A DNA stretch of 64,000 nt from Nonlabens sp. YIK11 (GTDB lineage: Bacteria; Bacteroidota; Bacteroidia; Flavobacteriales; Flavobacteriaceae). The stretch lies in the NCBI RefSeq assembly GCF_001413925.1, contig NZ_LBMJ01000001.1, positions 62,001 through 126,000 of the forward strand, written 5' to 3'. The stretch's first letter is position 1; each line of letters begins with the position of its first letter. Shown piece by piece: positions 35,652 through 43,122 of this stretch. Position numbers and translations under genes: made by a program. The notes beneath the pieces are model-generated. The model was not told the origin of the DNA, did no database searches, and worked only from the letters and a program-made list of their open reading frames with translations.

Positions 35652-36811
35652 GCGTTCTCTTTTTTGGATACCCTATCAAGCATTGTAGCTATTTCCTCTT
35701 CCTTTACACAAAGAGAAAACCGAACGTAGCCAGCACCGTTCTTACCAAAGATACTTCCTGGTGTAATGAAGATGTGCTTGTTATGCAACACATCATCCAC
35801 AAACTCCTTATCGTCATGTATGCCATCTGGTAACTTGCACCATACAAATAAACCACCAGTTTGCGGTTCTGGTTTTAGGTTGAGAGCATGTGCAACTTGT
35901 AGTGTCAATTCTCTTCTTTTGGTATAGGTTTCATCTTGATTTGCTAGCCATAGCGCATCGGTTTTTAAGGCTGCGATGGCGCCTTTTTGTACACCGTAGA
36001 ACATACCGCTGTCCATATTGGTCTTGACTTTAAGAACTTCTTTCAATACTTCTGCATTTCCTGTCAACATCCCAACACGCCAGCCAGCCATGTTGAAGGT
36101 TTTACTGATGGAATTAAGCTCCAGCGCACAATCCAATGATCCTTCTACTTGATGGATGCTGATCTTTTTTTCATAACCTACACAAGAGTATGGATTATCG
36201 TTAACGACCAGAATATCATGCTTGCGCGCAAACGCGACTAGTTTTTCAAAAACTTCAATATTTCCCGCGGCACCTGTAGGCATGTTGGGGTAATTGGTCC
36301 ACATAAGTTTTACTTTGGATAGATCCAATTGTTCCAGAGCCTCGAAATCTGGCATCCAGTGGTGATCTGCAGTAAGATGGTAAGTCACGGCTTGCGCCTC
36401 ACATAATTGGGTCGCACTCGCATAGGTAGGATAGCCAGGATCTGGAATCAAGACCTGATCGCCTGGATTTAAAAATGCAAGTGAGATGTGCAAAATACCT
36501 TCTTTACTTCCCATCAAGGGTATGATCTCTGTCTCTGGGTTAAGCTGAACATGGTAGTACGACTGATAAAAATCTGCCATCGCCTGGCGCAATTCTGGCA
36601 AGCCCAGGTAACTCTGGTAGCCGTGCGCCTTGTCATCCTGCAATGCTTCTATTAGTGCTGGGATCACATGATCTGGAGGCAGCAAGTCTGGACTGCCTAT
36701 ACCTGCATTGATAATAGGTTTGCCTTCATTCATCAATGCGCGTACCTCGCGTAATTTTGTGGCGAAGTAATATTCTTGAACGCTATCAAGTCTTTTTGCT
36801 GTTGCTATCAT
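35648..36811 (-). CDS. Class I/II pyridoxal-phosphate aminotransferase, aromatic amino acid type
   Basis: 387 residues, fold I. The PLP lysine is in LNSISKTFNMAGWRVG; YPNMPTGA, NDNPYSCVGYE and the C-terminal GYVRFSLCV Arg are present. Genome context (between pheA and tyrA) indicates transamination of phenylpyruvate and 4-hydroxyphenylpyruvate, or prephenate. Sequence alone would also fit aspartate or LL-diaminopimelate-type enzymes. Overlaps neighbours by 4 bases at both ends. Confidence 0.85.
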   Translation of the reverse strand: MIATAKRLDSVQEYYFATKLREVRALMNEGKPIINAGIGSPDLLPPDHVIPALIEALQDDKAHGYQSYLGLPELRQAMADFYQSYYHVQLNPETEIIPLMGSKEGILHISLAFLNPGDQVLIPDPGYPTYASATQLCEAQAVTYHLTADHHWMPDFEALEQLDLSKVKLMWTNYPNMPTGAAGNIEVFEKLVAFARKHDILVVNDNPYSCVGYEKKISIHQVEGSLDCALELNSISKTFNMAGWRVGMLTGNAEVLKEVLKVKTNMDSGMFYGVQKGAIAALKTDALWLANQDETYTKRRELTLQVAHALNLKPEPQTGGLFVWCKLPDGIHDDKEFVDDVLHNKHIFITPGSIFGKNGAGYVRFSLCVKEEEIATMLDRVSKKENA

Positions 36812-37620
36812 AATGTAGCGCTTTTATAAATTCCTAAGACCGTCAACTCTTTTATGTACGGCTGGATTTGCTGTCTTGCTTTGGTAAATTGATCTAATGC
36901 CTCAAATTCTAGGTCTGCCACAAAAGAGAATAGAAAAGGCTTATCCACAATTGGAATGGACTGAATTTTAGTAAGGTTGATGCGCTGTGCGCCAAAAATC
37001 GTCAATATACGCGCCAGCGATCCAGCCTCGTGACTGCTCACAAAGTTGATCGTCGCCTTGTTGGGTTCCTGTTGATCCTCTTGTTCCTTTTCTACCACTA
37101 CAAATCTGGTAGCGTTGTTTTTGATTTCTTGAATGTCACTGGCAATAATGTCCAGATCATAGATGGTCGCTGCGATGCTGGACGCTATGGCTGCGATACC
37201 TTTTTTGCCATCGCGCTGTATACGGTAGGCCGCTGCCGCAGTATCATCAGTTTCTACCAGTTTTATTTCAGGATAGTCTCTAAAGAATGGCTTGCATTGC
37301 AACAAAGCCATGGGATGCGATTGCACCTCGACAATATCATCCAGTGATTGACCCTTGAGAGCCATGAGTTGGTGGTCAATGTCCAGATAGCACTCTGCAG
37401 TAATGTTCAGCCCATTTTCACTAATCAGTGTATAATTAGGCAAGATGCTACCAGCGATGGAATTGCCTATGGCCATGACGCCTTTATCCACATCGCCTTG
37501 AGCCACGGCACGACTCAATTGGTCAAAAGTGCTGCACTCCAGCAGCTCGACCTCTCCATACAATAGATCAGCCACTTGATGGTGGTACGATCCCTTTACA
37601 CCTTGTATTGCAACCTTCAT
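36808..37620 (-). CDS. pheA: Prephenate dehydratase
   Basis: 270 residues. Prephenate to phenylpyruvate. The PDT domain ends with NNATRFVVVEKE, in which Thr-Arg-Phe is the catalytic signature; a C-terminal ACT domain (INFVSSHEAGSLARILTIFGAQRINLTKIQS) probably senses Phe. No fused chorismate mutase, which is supplied instead by the last gene. First structural gene behind the attenuator: the terminator T-run ends 10 bases before the ATG. Confidence 0.93.
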   Translation of the reverse strand: MKVAIQGVKGSYHHQVADLLYGEVELLECSTFDQLSRAVAQGDVDKGVMAIGNSIAGSILPNYTLISENGLNITAECYLDIDHQLMALKGQSLDDIVEVQSHPMALLQCKPFFRDYPEIKLVETDDTAAAAYRIQRDGKKGIAAIASSIAATIYDLDIIASDIQEIKNNATRFVVVEKEQEDQQEPNKATINFVSSHEAGSLARILTIFGAQRINLTKIQSIPIVDKPFLFSFVADLEFEALDQFTKARQQIQPYIKELTVLGIYKSATL

Positions 37621-37630
37621 TTGGTCCTAT

Positions 37631-37659
37631 AAAAAAAGTCCTGAATGATTCAGGACTTT
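37631..37659 (-). terminator. Attenuator terminator of the aromatic operon
   Basis: Minus-strand 11-bp perfect stem AAAGTCCTGAA (37649-37659) with TTCAGGACTTT (37635-37645), 3-base loop, then seven T (37631-37637, overlapping the end of the stem). It lies between the leader peptide and pheA, so it would block the operon unless prevented. Confidence 0.88.
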
Positions 37660-37698
37660 ATTGTGAGTGATATATTTTAAATTACTTCAATAGAGTCC
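37653..37698 (-). promoter_or_regulatory. Antiterminator hairpin of the aromatic attenuator
   Basis: On the minus strand GGACTCTATTG (37688-37698), within the last codons of the leader peptide, pairs with CAATAAAGTCC (37653-37663): 10 bp with one C-A mismatch. The second segment contains part of the 5' arm of the terminator, so the two hairpins exclude each other. A ribosome stalled at the aromatic codons leaves 37688-37698 free and permits read-through; one that reaches the stop at 37682 covers it. Confidence 0.75.
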
Positions 37699-37753
37699 GT
37701 TCTTCCATAAAATAGAAGTAGTAACGTGACCAGAAGTAAGTTGTTGAATTCAT
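37682..37753 (-). CDS. Aromatic leader peptide (attenuator), 23 residues
   Basis: ATG at 37753 to TAA at 37682-37684. Residues 6-15 read YFWSRYYFYF: four Tyr, three Phe and one Trp in ten codons, a composition far from chance. The peptide ends with RTLLK, whose codons form the antiterminator strand. It lies 61 bases upstream of pheA on the same strand. A weak -7-like TACATTAG lies at 37763-37770. Its job is sensing, not enzymatic: charged Phe, Tyr and Trp tRNA levels set ribosome position. Confidence 0.85.
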   Translation of the reverse strand: MNSTTYFWSRYYFYFMEERTLLK

Positions 37754-37854
37754 AATAAGTGGCTAATGTAAAATACTTTATTTAAAACACATAGAAAAAA
37801 CTTAATATTTAAATAAAAAGATTACGATAACGTTATTGTTGTGGATAATGTTAT

Positions 37855-37870
37855 CGCTTTCGCGAAAGCG
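37855..37870. repeat. Dispersed palindrome, copy 14 (upstream of gldA)
   Basis: Exact core, 28 bases before the gldA ATG, about where the -33 region of its promoter would be. Confidence 0.95.
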
Positions 37871-37886
37871 AACTCTTCACAATTCC

Positions 37887-37894
37887 TATCTTTA
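37887..37894 (+). promoter_or_regulatory. -7 promoter element of gldA
   Basis: TATCTTTA (one mismatch from TAnnTTTG), 4 bases before the ATG at 37899; predicts a leaderless mRNA. Confidence 0.45.
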
Positions 37895-37898
37895 CCTT

Positions 37899-38801
37899 AT
37901 GTCTATTGAAGTTTCCAACATCACTAAAACATACGGCAGCCAAAAGGCGCTGGATGACGTTTCATTCTCCATTAAATCTGGAGAGATCGTTGGCTTTTTG
38001 GGGCCCAATGGTGCTGGAAAATCTACCATGATGCGTATTCTAACGACTTATCTCAATGCAGATGAAGGCACCGCGACAGTCAATGGAAAAAATGTAACGA
38101 CTGAATCCAGAGCGGTACAAAGTTCCATAGGCTACCTGCCAGAGAACAACCCGCTATATCCAGATATGTATGTGAAGGAATACCTCGCATTTAGCGCTAG
38201 TATTTATAAGGTTTCAAACGCTTCCCAGCGCATTGAAGCCGTGATTCTGGAAACGGGTCTGGAATCACATAAGAACAAAAAGATCCAAGAGCTTTCCAAA
38301 GGTTACAAACAACGTGTAGGTCTGGCCAATGCCTTGCTGCACGAGCCCAAAGTCTTGATCCTTGATGAACCTACCACAGGTCTAGATCCCAATCAACTGG
38401 TAGAGATACGCAGTCTGATACGCAAAGTATCCCAAAACACGACCATCCTACTTTCTACGCATATTATGCAAGAAGTTGAGGCCATGTGTGATCGAGTGAT
38501 CATCATCAATAAAGGACAAATCGTCGCCGATGATTATCTAAAGAATCTCAAAAGCGATGAGATCCAGGTAATCGATGTTGAGTTTGACTATCGTGTGGAA
38601 CCAGAATTGTTACAGCGCATACCTCTAGTGCGCGAAGTCAAAGAACTTCACGGCTTCAATTACCGATTGCGTTTTGAAACCAAAAAAGACCAGCGCAGCG
38701 GCGTTTTTGATTTTGCCCATGATAATGAATTGAAGATTCTTTCCTTAAATAAAAGAAACAAGAATCTGGAAGCGATGTTTCAGGAGTTGACGGGTGAATA
38801 A
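37899..38801 (+). CDS. gldA: Gliding-motility ABC transporter ATP-binding protein GldA
   Basis: 300-residue ATPase. Walker A GPNGAGKST (about residues 36-44), signature LSKGYKQRVG, Walker B LILDEPTTGLD, and the H-loop STHIMQEVEAM. The sequence around YLPENNPLYPDMYVKEYL and the C-terminal extension are like GldA of Flavobacterium, which works with GldF/GldG (elsewhere in the genome) in gliding. The start is set at 37899 (MSIEVSNITKTYG): an upstream in-frame TTG at 37836 would add 21 residues encoded through the palindrome, which the promoter position makes unlikely. Confidence 0.88.
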   Translation: MSIEVSNITKTYGSQKALDDVSFSIKSGEIVGFLGPNGAGKSTMMRILTTYLNADEGTATVNGKNVTTESRAVQSSIGYLPENNPLYPDMYVKEYLAFSASIYKVSNASQRIEAVILETGLESHKNKKIQELSKGYKQRVGLANALLHEPKVLILDEPTTGLDPNQLVEIRSLIRKVSQNTTILLSTHIMQEVEAMCDRVIIINKGQIVADDYLKNLKSDEIQVIDVEFDYRVEPELLQRIPLVREVKELHGFNYRLRFETKKDQRSGVFDFAHDNELKILSLNKRNKNLEAMFQELTGE

Positions 38802-38846
38802 AAATCTAACTTTGTCCTTTGTACTTCTTACTAAATAACAAAAAAC

Positions 38847-39251
38847 CTAAAACAAAACCTCTTCTGGCGCAAACACTGGAATGCTGGCGTGTTTAAAATC
38901 CTTTTTGTTTCTGGTAATGAAGCCATCGACGCCTTTTAGGGATGCAGCGCATTCAAATTGTACAGCGTCTTCGTAATCGCTAATTGGATGAGAAACCGCT
39001 CTACGTAAGATGGAAGAATCTGCGGGAACAATGGTCAACAGATCTAGAATTTTTCCAATAACCTCTGTAGCAGATCTATTGTCCAATGATTTAGACAAGA
39101 TATAGTGTGTTGTCGTGATACTAATCGCAGAGGAAAATAGCTCCCACTTTTCCTTTTTTGCGGTTTCAAATAATTGAGCGGCAACCTTTCCAAATGGTGC
39201 TCTCATAGTCACAAGATCGACTAGTATGTTGGTGTCAAGGAAATATTTCAT
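38847..39251 (-). CDS. PIN-domain ribonuclease toxin (VapC-like)
   Basis: 134 residues. Metal-binding acidic residues Asp6 in FLDTNILVD, Asp92 and Asp95 in SDYEDAVQ, and Asp118 are visible, as in toxin-type PIN nucleases. It follows its presumed antitoxin by 1 base. Ends 45 bases from the convergent gldA stop. RNA target not predictable. Confidence 0.88.
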   Translation of the reverse strand: MKYFLDTNILVDLVTMRAPFGKVAAQLFETAKKEKWELFSSAISITTTHYILSKSLDNRSATEVIGKILDLLTIVPADSSILRRAVSHPISDYEDAVQFECAASLKGVDGFITRNKKDFKHASIPVFAPEEVLF

Positions 39252-39252
39252 C

Positions 39253-39555
39253 CTATTGCTTTGAATAACGCTCTTCTCTAATCATATCACGATCTTTTAC
39301 ATAATCAATATCTAAAGGAGCGACACCCGCAATTCCACTGAGAAAATCTGGTAATTTCCATTCACCATTTTGTTTTTTCTGTTTTCGGTTTTCAGTTCTA
39401 TATGATGTATCAGGTTCGTTTATAGTTGAGCCATTCAATATCCTTTGAAGGGTACTTTCTATCAATTCAGATAAGCTACGATCCGTTCCTTGAGCAAATT
39501 CCTTTGCCTTTTGAATTACAGCTTCGTCGATACTTAATGTGAGTTTCTTTTTCAT
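39253..39555 (-). CDS. Antitoxin of the PIN toxin (DUF6364-like)
   Basis: 100 residues. N-terminal ribbon-helix-helix-like segment MKKKLTLSIDEAVIQKAKEFAQGTDRSLSELIESTLQ, then a charged linker and a C-terminal tail (DFLSGIAGVAPLDIDYVKDRDMIREERY) likely to wrap the toxin. Same strand and order as a type II antitoxin-toxin pair. RHH proteins usually repress their own promoter; a candidate operator is at 39556-39585. Confidence 0.85.
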   Translation of the reverse strand: MKKKLTLSIDEAVIQKAKEFAQGTDRSLSELIESTLQRILNGSTINEPDTSYRTENRKQKKQNGEWKLPDFLSGIAGVAPLDIDYVKDRDMIREERYSKQ

Positions 39556-39585
39556 GATACGTGTACTTTATTTAAATATACGTAT
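39556..39585. promoter_or_regulatory. Candidate operator/promoter of the toxin-antitoxin genes
   Basis: Two ACGTAT-type sites: ATACGTAT at 39578-39585 and, on the minus strand, CACGTATC at 39556-39563, flanking a promoter-like TATATTTA on the minus strand. Fits autoregulation by the RHH antitoxin. Confidence 0.4.
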
Positions 39586-39619
39586 AAAATATTATTCCTG
39601 TTGATATAAAAGGATTCCA

Positions 39620-39627
39620 CATCTTTG
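39620..39627 (+). promoter_or_regulatory. -7 promoter element of truA
   Basis: CATCTTTG (one mismatch), with a possible -33 TTG at 39601-39603; 4 bases from the ATG, so the mRNA is probably leaderless. Confidence 0.45.
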
Positions 39628-39631
39628 CAGG

Positions 39632-40423
39632 ATGTTCAGAAAAGAAAGATACTTTTATATAATCAAATTCCAGTACCTAGGTTTCAGGTTTCATGGTTGG
39701 CAAAAGCAGCCGGACCTTCCTACCGTGGAACGTATGGTGCAGCGCACGTTGCGATTTGTTTTTGATCATTCCAATTTTAAAGTGCTTGCTGCAGGTAGAA
39801 CAGATGCTCGAGTGTCCGTCAATGAAACGGCGATTGAATTGTTTCTTGATGACGATCCCATTGCCGATCTTGAGGTCTTTCTAAAAGAATTCAACCTCAA
39901 CTTGCCTAGTGACATTAGAGCATTGAGCATTGAGCCTACCACAGCAGACTTTAATATCATCAATGCGCCCAAGCTCAAGGAGTACATCTATCTTTTCTCG
40001 CATGGTGAGAAATTCCATCCTTTTTGCGCGCCGCTCATGGTGTACATGAAAACAGAACTTGACATTGAGCTCATGAAAAAAGCAGCCCGACTGTTTGTGG
40101 GCGAGAAGGATTTCTGGTCCTATACCTATAAACCTACTGCGGGAACCACTACGACAAGCGTGGTAGAAAGTTGTTATATAGAAGAAAACAATCTCTTTAC
40201 AGCAAACTTTTTCCCTGAGGAGAGTTTCTGCTTTCGCGTAAGCGGTAAAGGTTTCAAACGCCACCAGGTGCGACTCATGATGGGAGCACTTTTTGATCTG
40301 GGAATGGGAAAAATGAGTTGGACTGAATTCGAGCAAACGCTAGATGGCTCCAATCAGATTCATTTATCGCACATTGCTCCCAGCAGCGGACTGATACTTT
40401 TTAGAACGGAATTAACACAGTAA
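39632..40423 (+). CDS. truA: tRNA pseudouridine(38-40) synthase TruA
   Basis: 263 residues. Isomerises U38-U40 of the tRNA anticodon stem. Catalytic Asp in LAAGRTDARVSV, FHGWQKQP near the start and the Arg-containing GKGFKRHQVRLMMG are present. It carries a degenerate palindrome copy (CFRVSGK) at 40230-40244. Divergent from the toxin-antitoxin genes; the DUF2911 gene follows 49 bases on. Confidence 0.93.
   Translation: MFRKERYFYIIKFQYLGFRFHGWQKQPDLPTVERMVQRTLRFVFDHSNFKVLAAGRTDARVSVNETAIELFLDDDPIADLEVFLKEFNLNLPSDIRALSIEPTTADFNIINAPKLKEYIYLFSHGEKFHPFCAPLMVYMKTELDIELMKKAARLFVGEKDFWSYTYKPTAGTTTTSVVESCYIEENNLFTANFFPEESFCFRVSGKGFKRHQVRLMMGALFDLGMGKMSWTEFEQTLDGSNQIHLSHIAPSSGLILFRTELTQ
40230..40244. 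repeat. Dispersed palindrome, degenerate copy 15 (inside truA)
   Basis: GCTTTCGCGTAAGCG, one base off; read as FRVS. Confidence 0.7.
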
Positions 40424-40472
40424 GAGCGCTTACCGCTTATTATTGTACCAACAAATAATTTATCACAACATC

Positions 40473-41072
40473 ATGAAAAACATACTTTTAGCCGCAGCTG
40501 CCATGGCGATCACTTTTACAGCAACCGCTCAGGAATTTGCTGAATTGGACAAGAGCCCAATGGATGCCGCTTACTATCCAGCGCAAGCTACTAAGCGCGC
40601 TTTCGCGAAAACGGACGAGCAAAAAGCAGCCCTGCAACCACAAATCAGAGTGCTATACAGCAGACCTAGTCTTAACGGTCGTAACGTATTCACGGCAACT
40701 GACGAGAAAGGTTCTGGTATAACAAAATATGGATCCAAATGGAGATTAGGTGCTAATGAAAGTACAGAAATCACCTTAATGTCCAACGCGATGATAGGTG
40801 ACCAAGTGTTGCCAGCAGGTCGTTATTCTATTGTTGTAGTACCTACTGAGAATGAGTGGACGTTCCACATCAATGCAGAAAATGATGGATGGGGAAATTT
40901 CTCTCACAAGGCAGAGATGGATGTGTTGACCACAACTATTCCTGTAACTACAGAAGATAAAAGTCTTGAAAACCTGAGCATTGCCTTGTATTCTCCTAAC
41001 AACGACAACGTTGTGCATATGAAAATGGGTTGGGGAACTTATAGAGCTGAGCTTCCTATCACGATTCTCTAG
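40473..41072 (+). CDS. Exported DUF2911 protein
   Basis: 199 residues from ATG 40473 (MKNILLAAAAMAITFTATAQ signal peptide); a TTG at 40443 in frame would precede the signal sequence and is rejected. Mature part contains RVLYSRPSLNGRNVF, GSKWRLGANESTEITL and LPAGRYSIVVVPTENEWT, the recurring pattern of DUF2911 family proteins in Bacteroidetes. Function unknown. A degenerate palindrome copy encodes RAFAKTDE in the linker before that domain. The stop TAG at 41070-41072 overlaps the stop of the convergent gene in a shared CTAG. Confidence 0.85.
   Translation: MKNILLAAAAMAITFTATAQEFAELDKSPMDAAYYPAQATKRAFAKTDEQKAALQPQIRVLYSRPSLNGRNVFTATDEKGSGITKYGSKWRLGANESTEITLMSNAMIGDQVLPAGRYSIVVVPTENEWTFHINAENDGWGNFSHKAEMDVLTTTIPVTTEDKSLENLSIALYSPNNDNVVHMKMGWGTYRAELPITIL
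40598..40613. repeat. Dispersed palindrome, degenerate copy 16 (inside DUF2911 gene)
   Basis: One base off the 16-base core (G to A at 40611); read as AFAKT. Confidence 0.75.
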
Positions 41073-41851
41073 TTATCTAAAAAGATCAGCTTGCCTTGCC
41101 AGGTGACGTCCACGTCCACGGTTGTAGGTCTTGTTTTTAATATTACATCGCCGTAGCCATTAATGGTACCGGCGATGTTTTGTTTTACGTCCATACGCCA
41201 TTCTGAAGTTCCTCTATGGAAAATCTGGGCGTTTTGAATTTCCAAATCCTCAGCATAGATTCTGCCATCGCCTTCTAGAAAGGTGATATCTGCATTTTCT
41301 ACTGTTCCATTCAAATAGAAGTAGCTTAAGTTATTGGAAACAATCGTGAGATTTTGCGTGTCGAGTTCCAGACGCATGTCGCCATCTGTATTATAAAAAT
41401 CTTCCTCAACGCTGGCGTCTTCAGAAAGCAATGTTAGATTGGGATAATTGAGAACGCCTTCACTTTTAATGTCCTCGCCGGTACTGGTTCTGATTTCGGT
41501 AAGATTAGGTGATGTGATTTCAATTTGAGTGATCCCATAATCTCTGATTACATTACAGCCGTTGTTATTGACAATTTGCAGCTGCCCATCAATCACCTTG
41601 ACATCTATGTCATTGAATAGGTTTTCGCCGGTAGTCACCACTACTCTTTGAACAGGACCTTGTTTGAAGGTAGCGCCCATGCGCTCAAAAATGACCACCT
41701 TGTCAAAAGGCTCCACTTCTACTTCAAAACTTTGAATGTCACCAGCGGTTTGAGTGCAATTTAGGCCTTCTTCACTGTCGCAGCTGGTAGTTGCTACTAA
41801 ACAGATTATTGCAAATGAAAAAAACTGTAGAAACTGAACTGTTCTCGACAC
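41069..41851 (-). CDS. Lipoprotein with DUF2807 (head-GIN/adhesin-like) domain
   Basis: About 260 residues if started at GTG 41851, which gives a proper lipoprotein signal (MSRTVQFLQFFSFAIICLVATTSC, cleaved before Cys). The domain contains VEPFDKVVIFERMGATFKQG, the DUF2807 beta-helix repeat pattern with ladder-like LTEIRTSTGEDIKSEG and LTLLSEDASVEE. The frame is also open back to ATG 41974, overlapping the previous gene by 4 bases; those 41 residues are encoded by repeat-like DNA. Start uncertain. Confidence 0.72.
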   Translation of the reverse strand: MSRTVQFLQFFSFAIICLVATTSCDSEEGLNCTQTAGDIQSFEVEVEPFDKVVIFERMGATFKQGPVQRVVVTTGENLFNDIDVKVIDGQLQIVNNNGCNVIRDYGITQIEITSPNLTEIRTSTGEDIKSEGVLNYPNLTLLSEDASVEEDFYNTDGDMRLELDTQNLTIVSNNLSYFYLNGTVENADITFLEGDGRIYAEDLEIQNAQIFHRGTSEWRMDVKQNIAGTINGYGDVILKTRPTTVDVDVTWQGKLIFLDN

Positions 41852-41867
41852 TTCGACAGGCTCAGTG
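41849..41867. repeat. Dispersed Bacteroidetes-type repeat (CACTTCGACAGGCTCAGTG)
   Basis: A 19-base sequence resembling a short repeat scattered through many Bacteroidetes genomes, with inverted CACT/AGTG ends. In the DUF2807 frame it reads TEPVEV. A related TTCGACAGGCTAAG occurs at 48228-48241. The segment 41940-41970 also resembles a repeated spacer. Confidence 0.5.
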
Positions 41868-41970
41868 CGGCGCTGTGGTTCGAAAAGACATTGAAATAAG
41901 TAGTGAATATACATTCTGAATTTTTCAAAGAACACACCATAAGCTTCTAACTCTGAACTCCTAACTTCCT

Positions 41971-43107
41971 TCATAACTCCGCTTTAGAATTAAAGACTTC
42001 TTTGAATCTATAGCCTATTCCTAGGCTCACGCCTTCTGCTTTGGCGCCGTGTGCTTTTACGGTGACGCTGGCAAATAGGTTGTCTGTCAACCTTCTTTGT
42101 AATCCCAATCGATTGTAAAATTTGGATTCGAACTCGATAGGCTGGTACACATAATACCCAAATTGCGATAACACACTCGTTTTTCCTAAATGCAACTCGT
42201 GACCTATAAAAAGTCCAACTCGTTTATGATCTTCATCACCGGTGATGCCGTTTTCTGGAAAACTATTGGCTTGATAATCGCGGAATTCTCTAAGAAACTC
42301 GGCTACAAATAATTCCACACCAGCATGTAAACTGCTTTTGATATTGATGCGCTTATCAGCATACACAGAGAAATCATAAAACGGATGCTGACCGCTACCG
42401 CGGTAATCGCTCTCATTAAAACCTAGTCGAGCCATGGCGTTGATGCCAATAGCCTCTGTATAACCACGTTTTTCCCAGATCTTATATTCTGGAATCTCGT
42501 CACGATTCAAGGTATAGTTGATTCCTGCGTTAAAAAACCAGGTGTTGGTAGAATTGTTGGGCGCACGCACATTAGCATTGGAATAATGTATAATGCTCGC
42601 ACCAGCGTGAAAACCTAGACCTTTGTAGATGTTCTCCTTTCTATAGTTTGCCACCAAATAGGTAGAACTGGTGATGGTCGTACCGTAAGCATTGTTCTGC
42701 GGGTTTGTCTCCACATCAAATGGTTTAGTCATGTAGGCCAGTCCTTGACCTACTCTAAACTGCAAATTCCTGTTGAAGAAGTGAAAATTGTAATGTGCAT
42801 AGGCACTATATGCCTCGCCCAGATTATAATTTTTCATGTCCTGATAGGCAGCACTGAAACCCCAATCTGGAAAACCGTAGCGCGATTCCCATTCTTCTTC
42901 TCCAAAGGTCTTGCGATTGTAACTAAGCAAAACACCTTTGGGATGCTCTGTAATGAGATGGGAAATATCTGGATTGTGCTGCAGGATAGTCCCATGCATC
43001 AAGGATACATCTAGGGTCGCAATCTTAGGAAATTGTTCTTGGGATTGTGCTGTTATCGCTTTCGCGAAAGCGAAAAAAACCACAAGAATGATAAAACGGT
43101 TCGTCAT
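41971..43107 (-). CDS. Acyloxyacyl hydrolase / lipid A deacylase (PagL-like)
   Basis: 378 residues. A signal peptide (ending ITAQ) whose hydrophobic part is built partly by a palindrome copy (FFAFAKAITAQ, residues 11-21). The barrel shows the PagL-type His-Ser pair in GASIIHYSNANVRAPNNST, with other strands like GFHAGASI and GLGFHA. PagL removes the 3-O acyl chain from lipid A in the outer membrane. It begins 15 bases after metF with no terminator between, so it may be co-transcribed with the SAM-controlled operon. Confidence 0.72.
   Translation of the reverse strand: MTNRFIILVVFFAFAKAITAQSQEQFPKIATLDVSLMHGTILQHNPDISHLITEHPKGVLLSYNRKTFGEEEWESRYGFPDWGFSAAYQDMKNYNLGEAYSAYAHYNFHFFNRNLQFRVGQGLAYMTKPFDVETNPQNNAYGTTITSSTYLVANYRKENIYKGLGFHAGASIIHYSNANVRAPNNSTNTWFFNAGINYTLNRDEIPEYKIWEKRGYTEAIGINAMARLGFNESDYRGSGQHPFYDFSVYADKRINIKSSLHAGVELFVAEFLREFRDYQANSFPENGITGDEDHKRVGLFIGHELHLGKTSVLSQFGYYVYQPIEFESKFYNRLGLQRRLTDNLFASVTVKAHGAKAEGVSLGIGYRFKEVFNSKAEL
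43057..43072. repeat. Dispersed palindrome, copy 17 (inside the signal peptide of the PagL-like gene)
   Basis: Exact core; encodes AFAKA within the signal peptide. Confidence 0.95.
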
Positions 43108-43122
43108 TAGGGCGAAACTACA

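Noticed and set aside
37836..37898. Upstream TTG start for gldA adding 21 residues through the palindrome
   Set aside because: A promoter-like element lies between it and the ATG at 37899, and the family N-terminus begins at MSIEVSNITKTYG.
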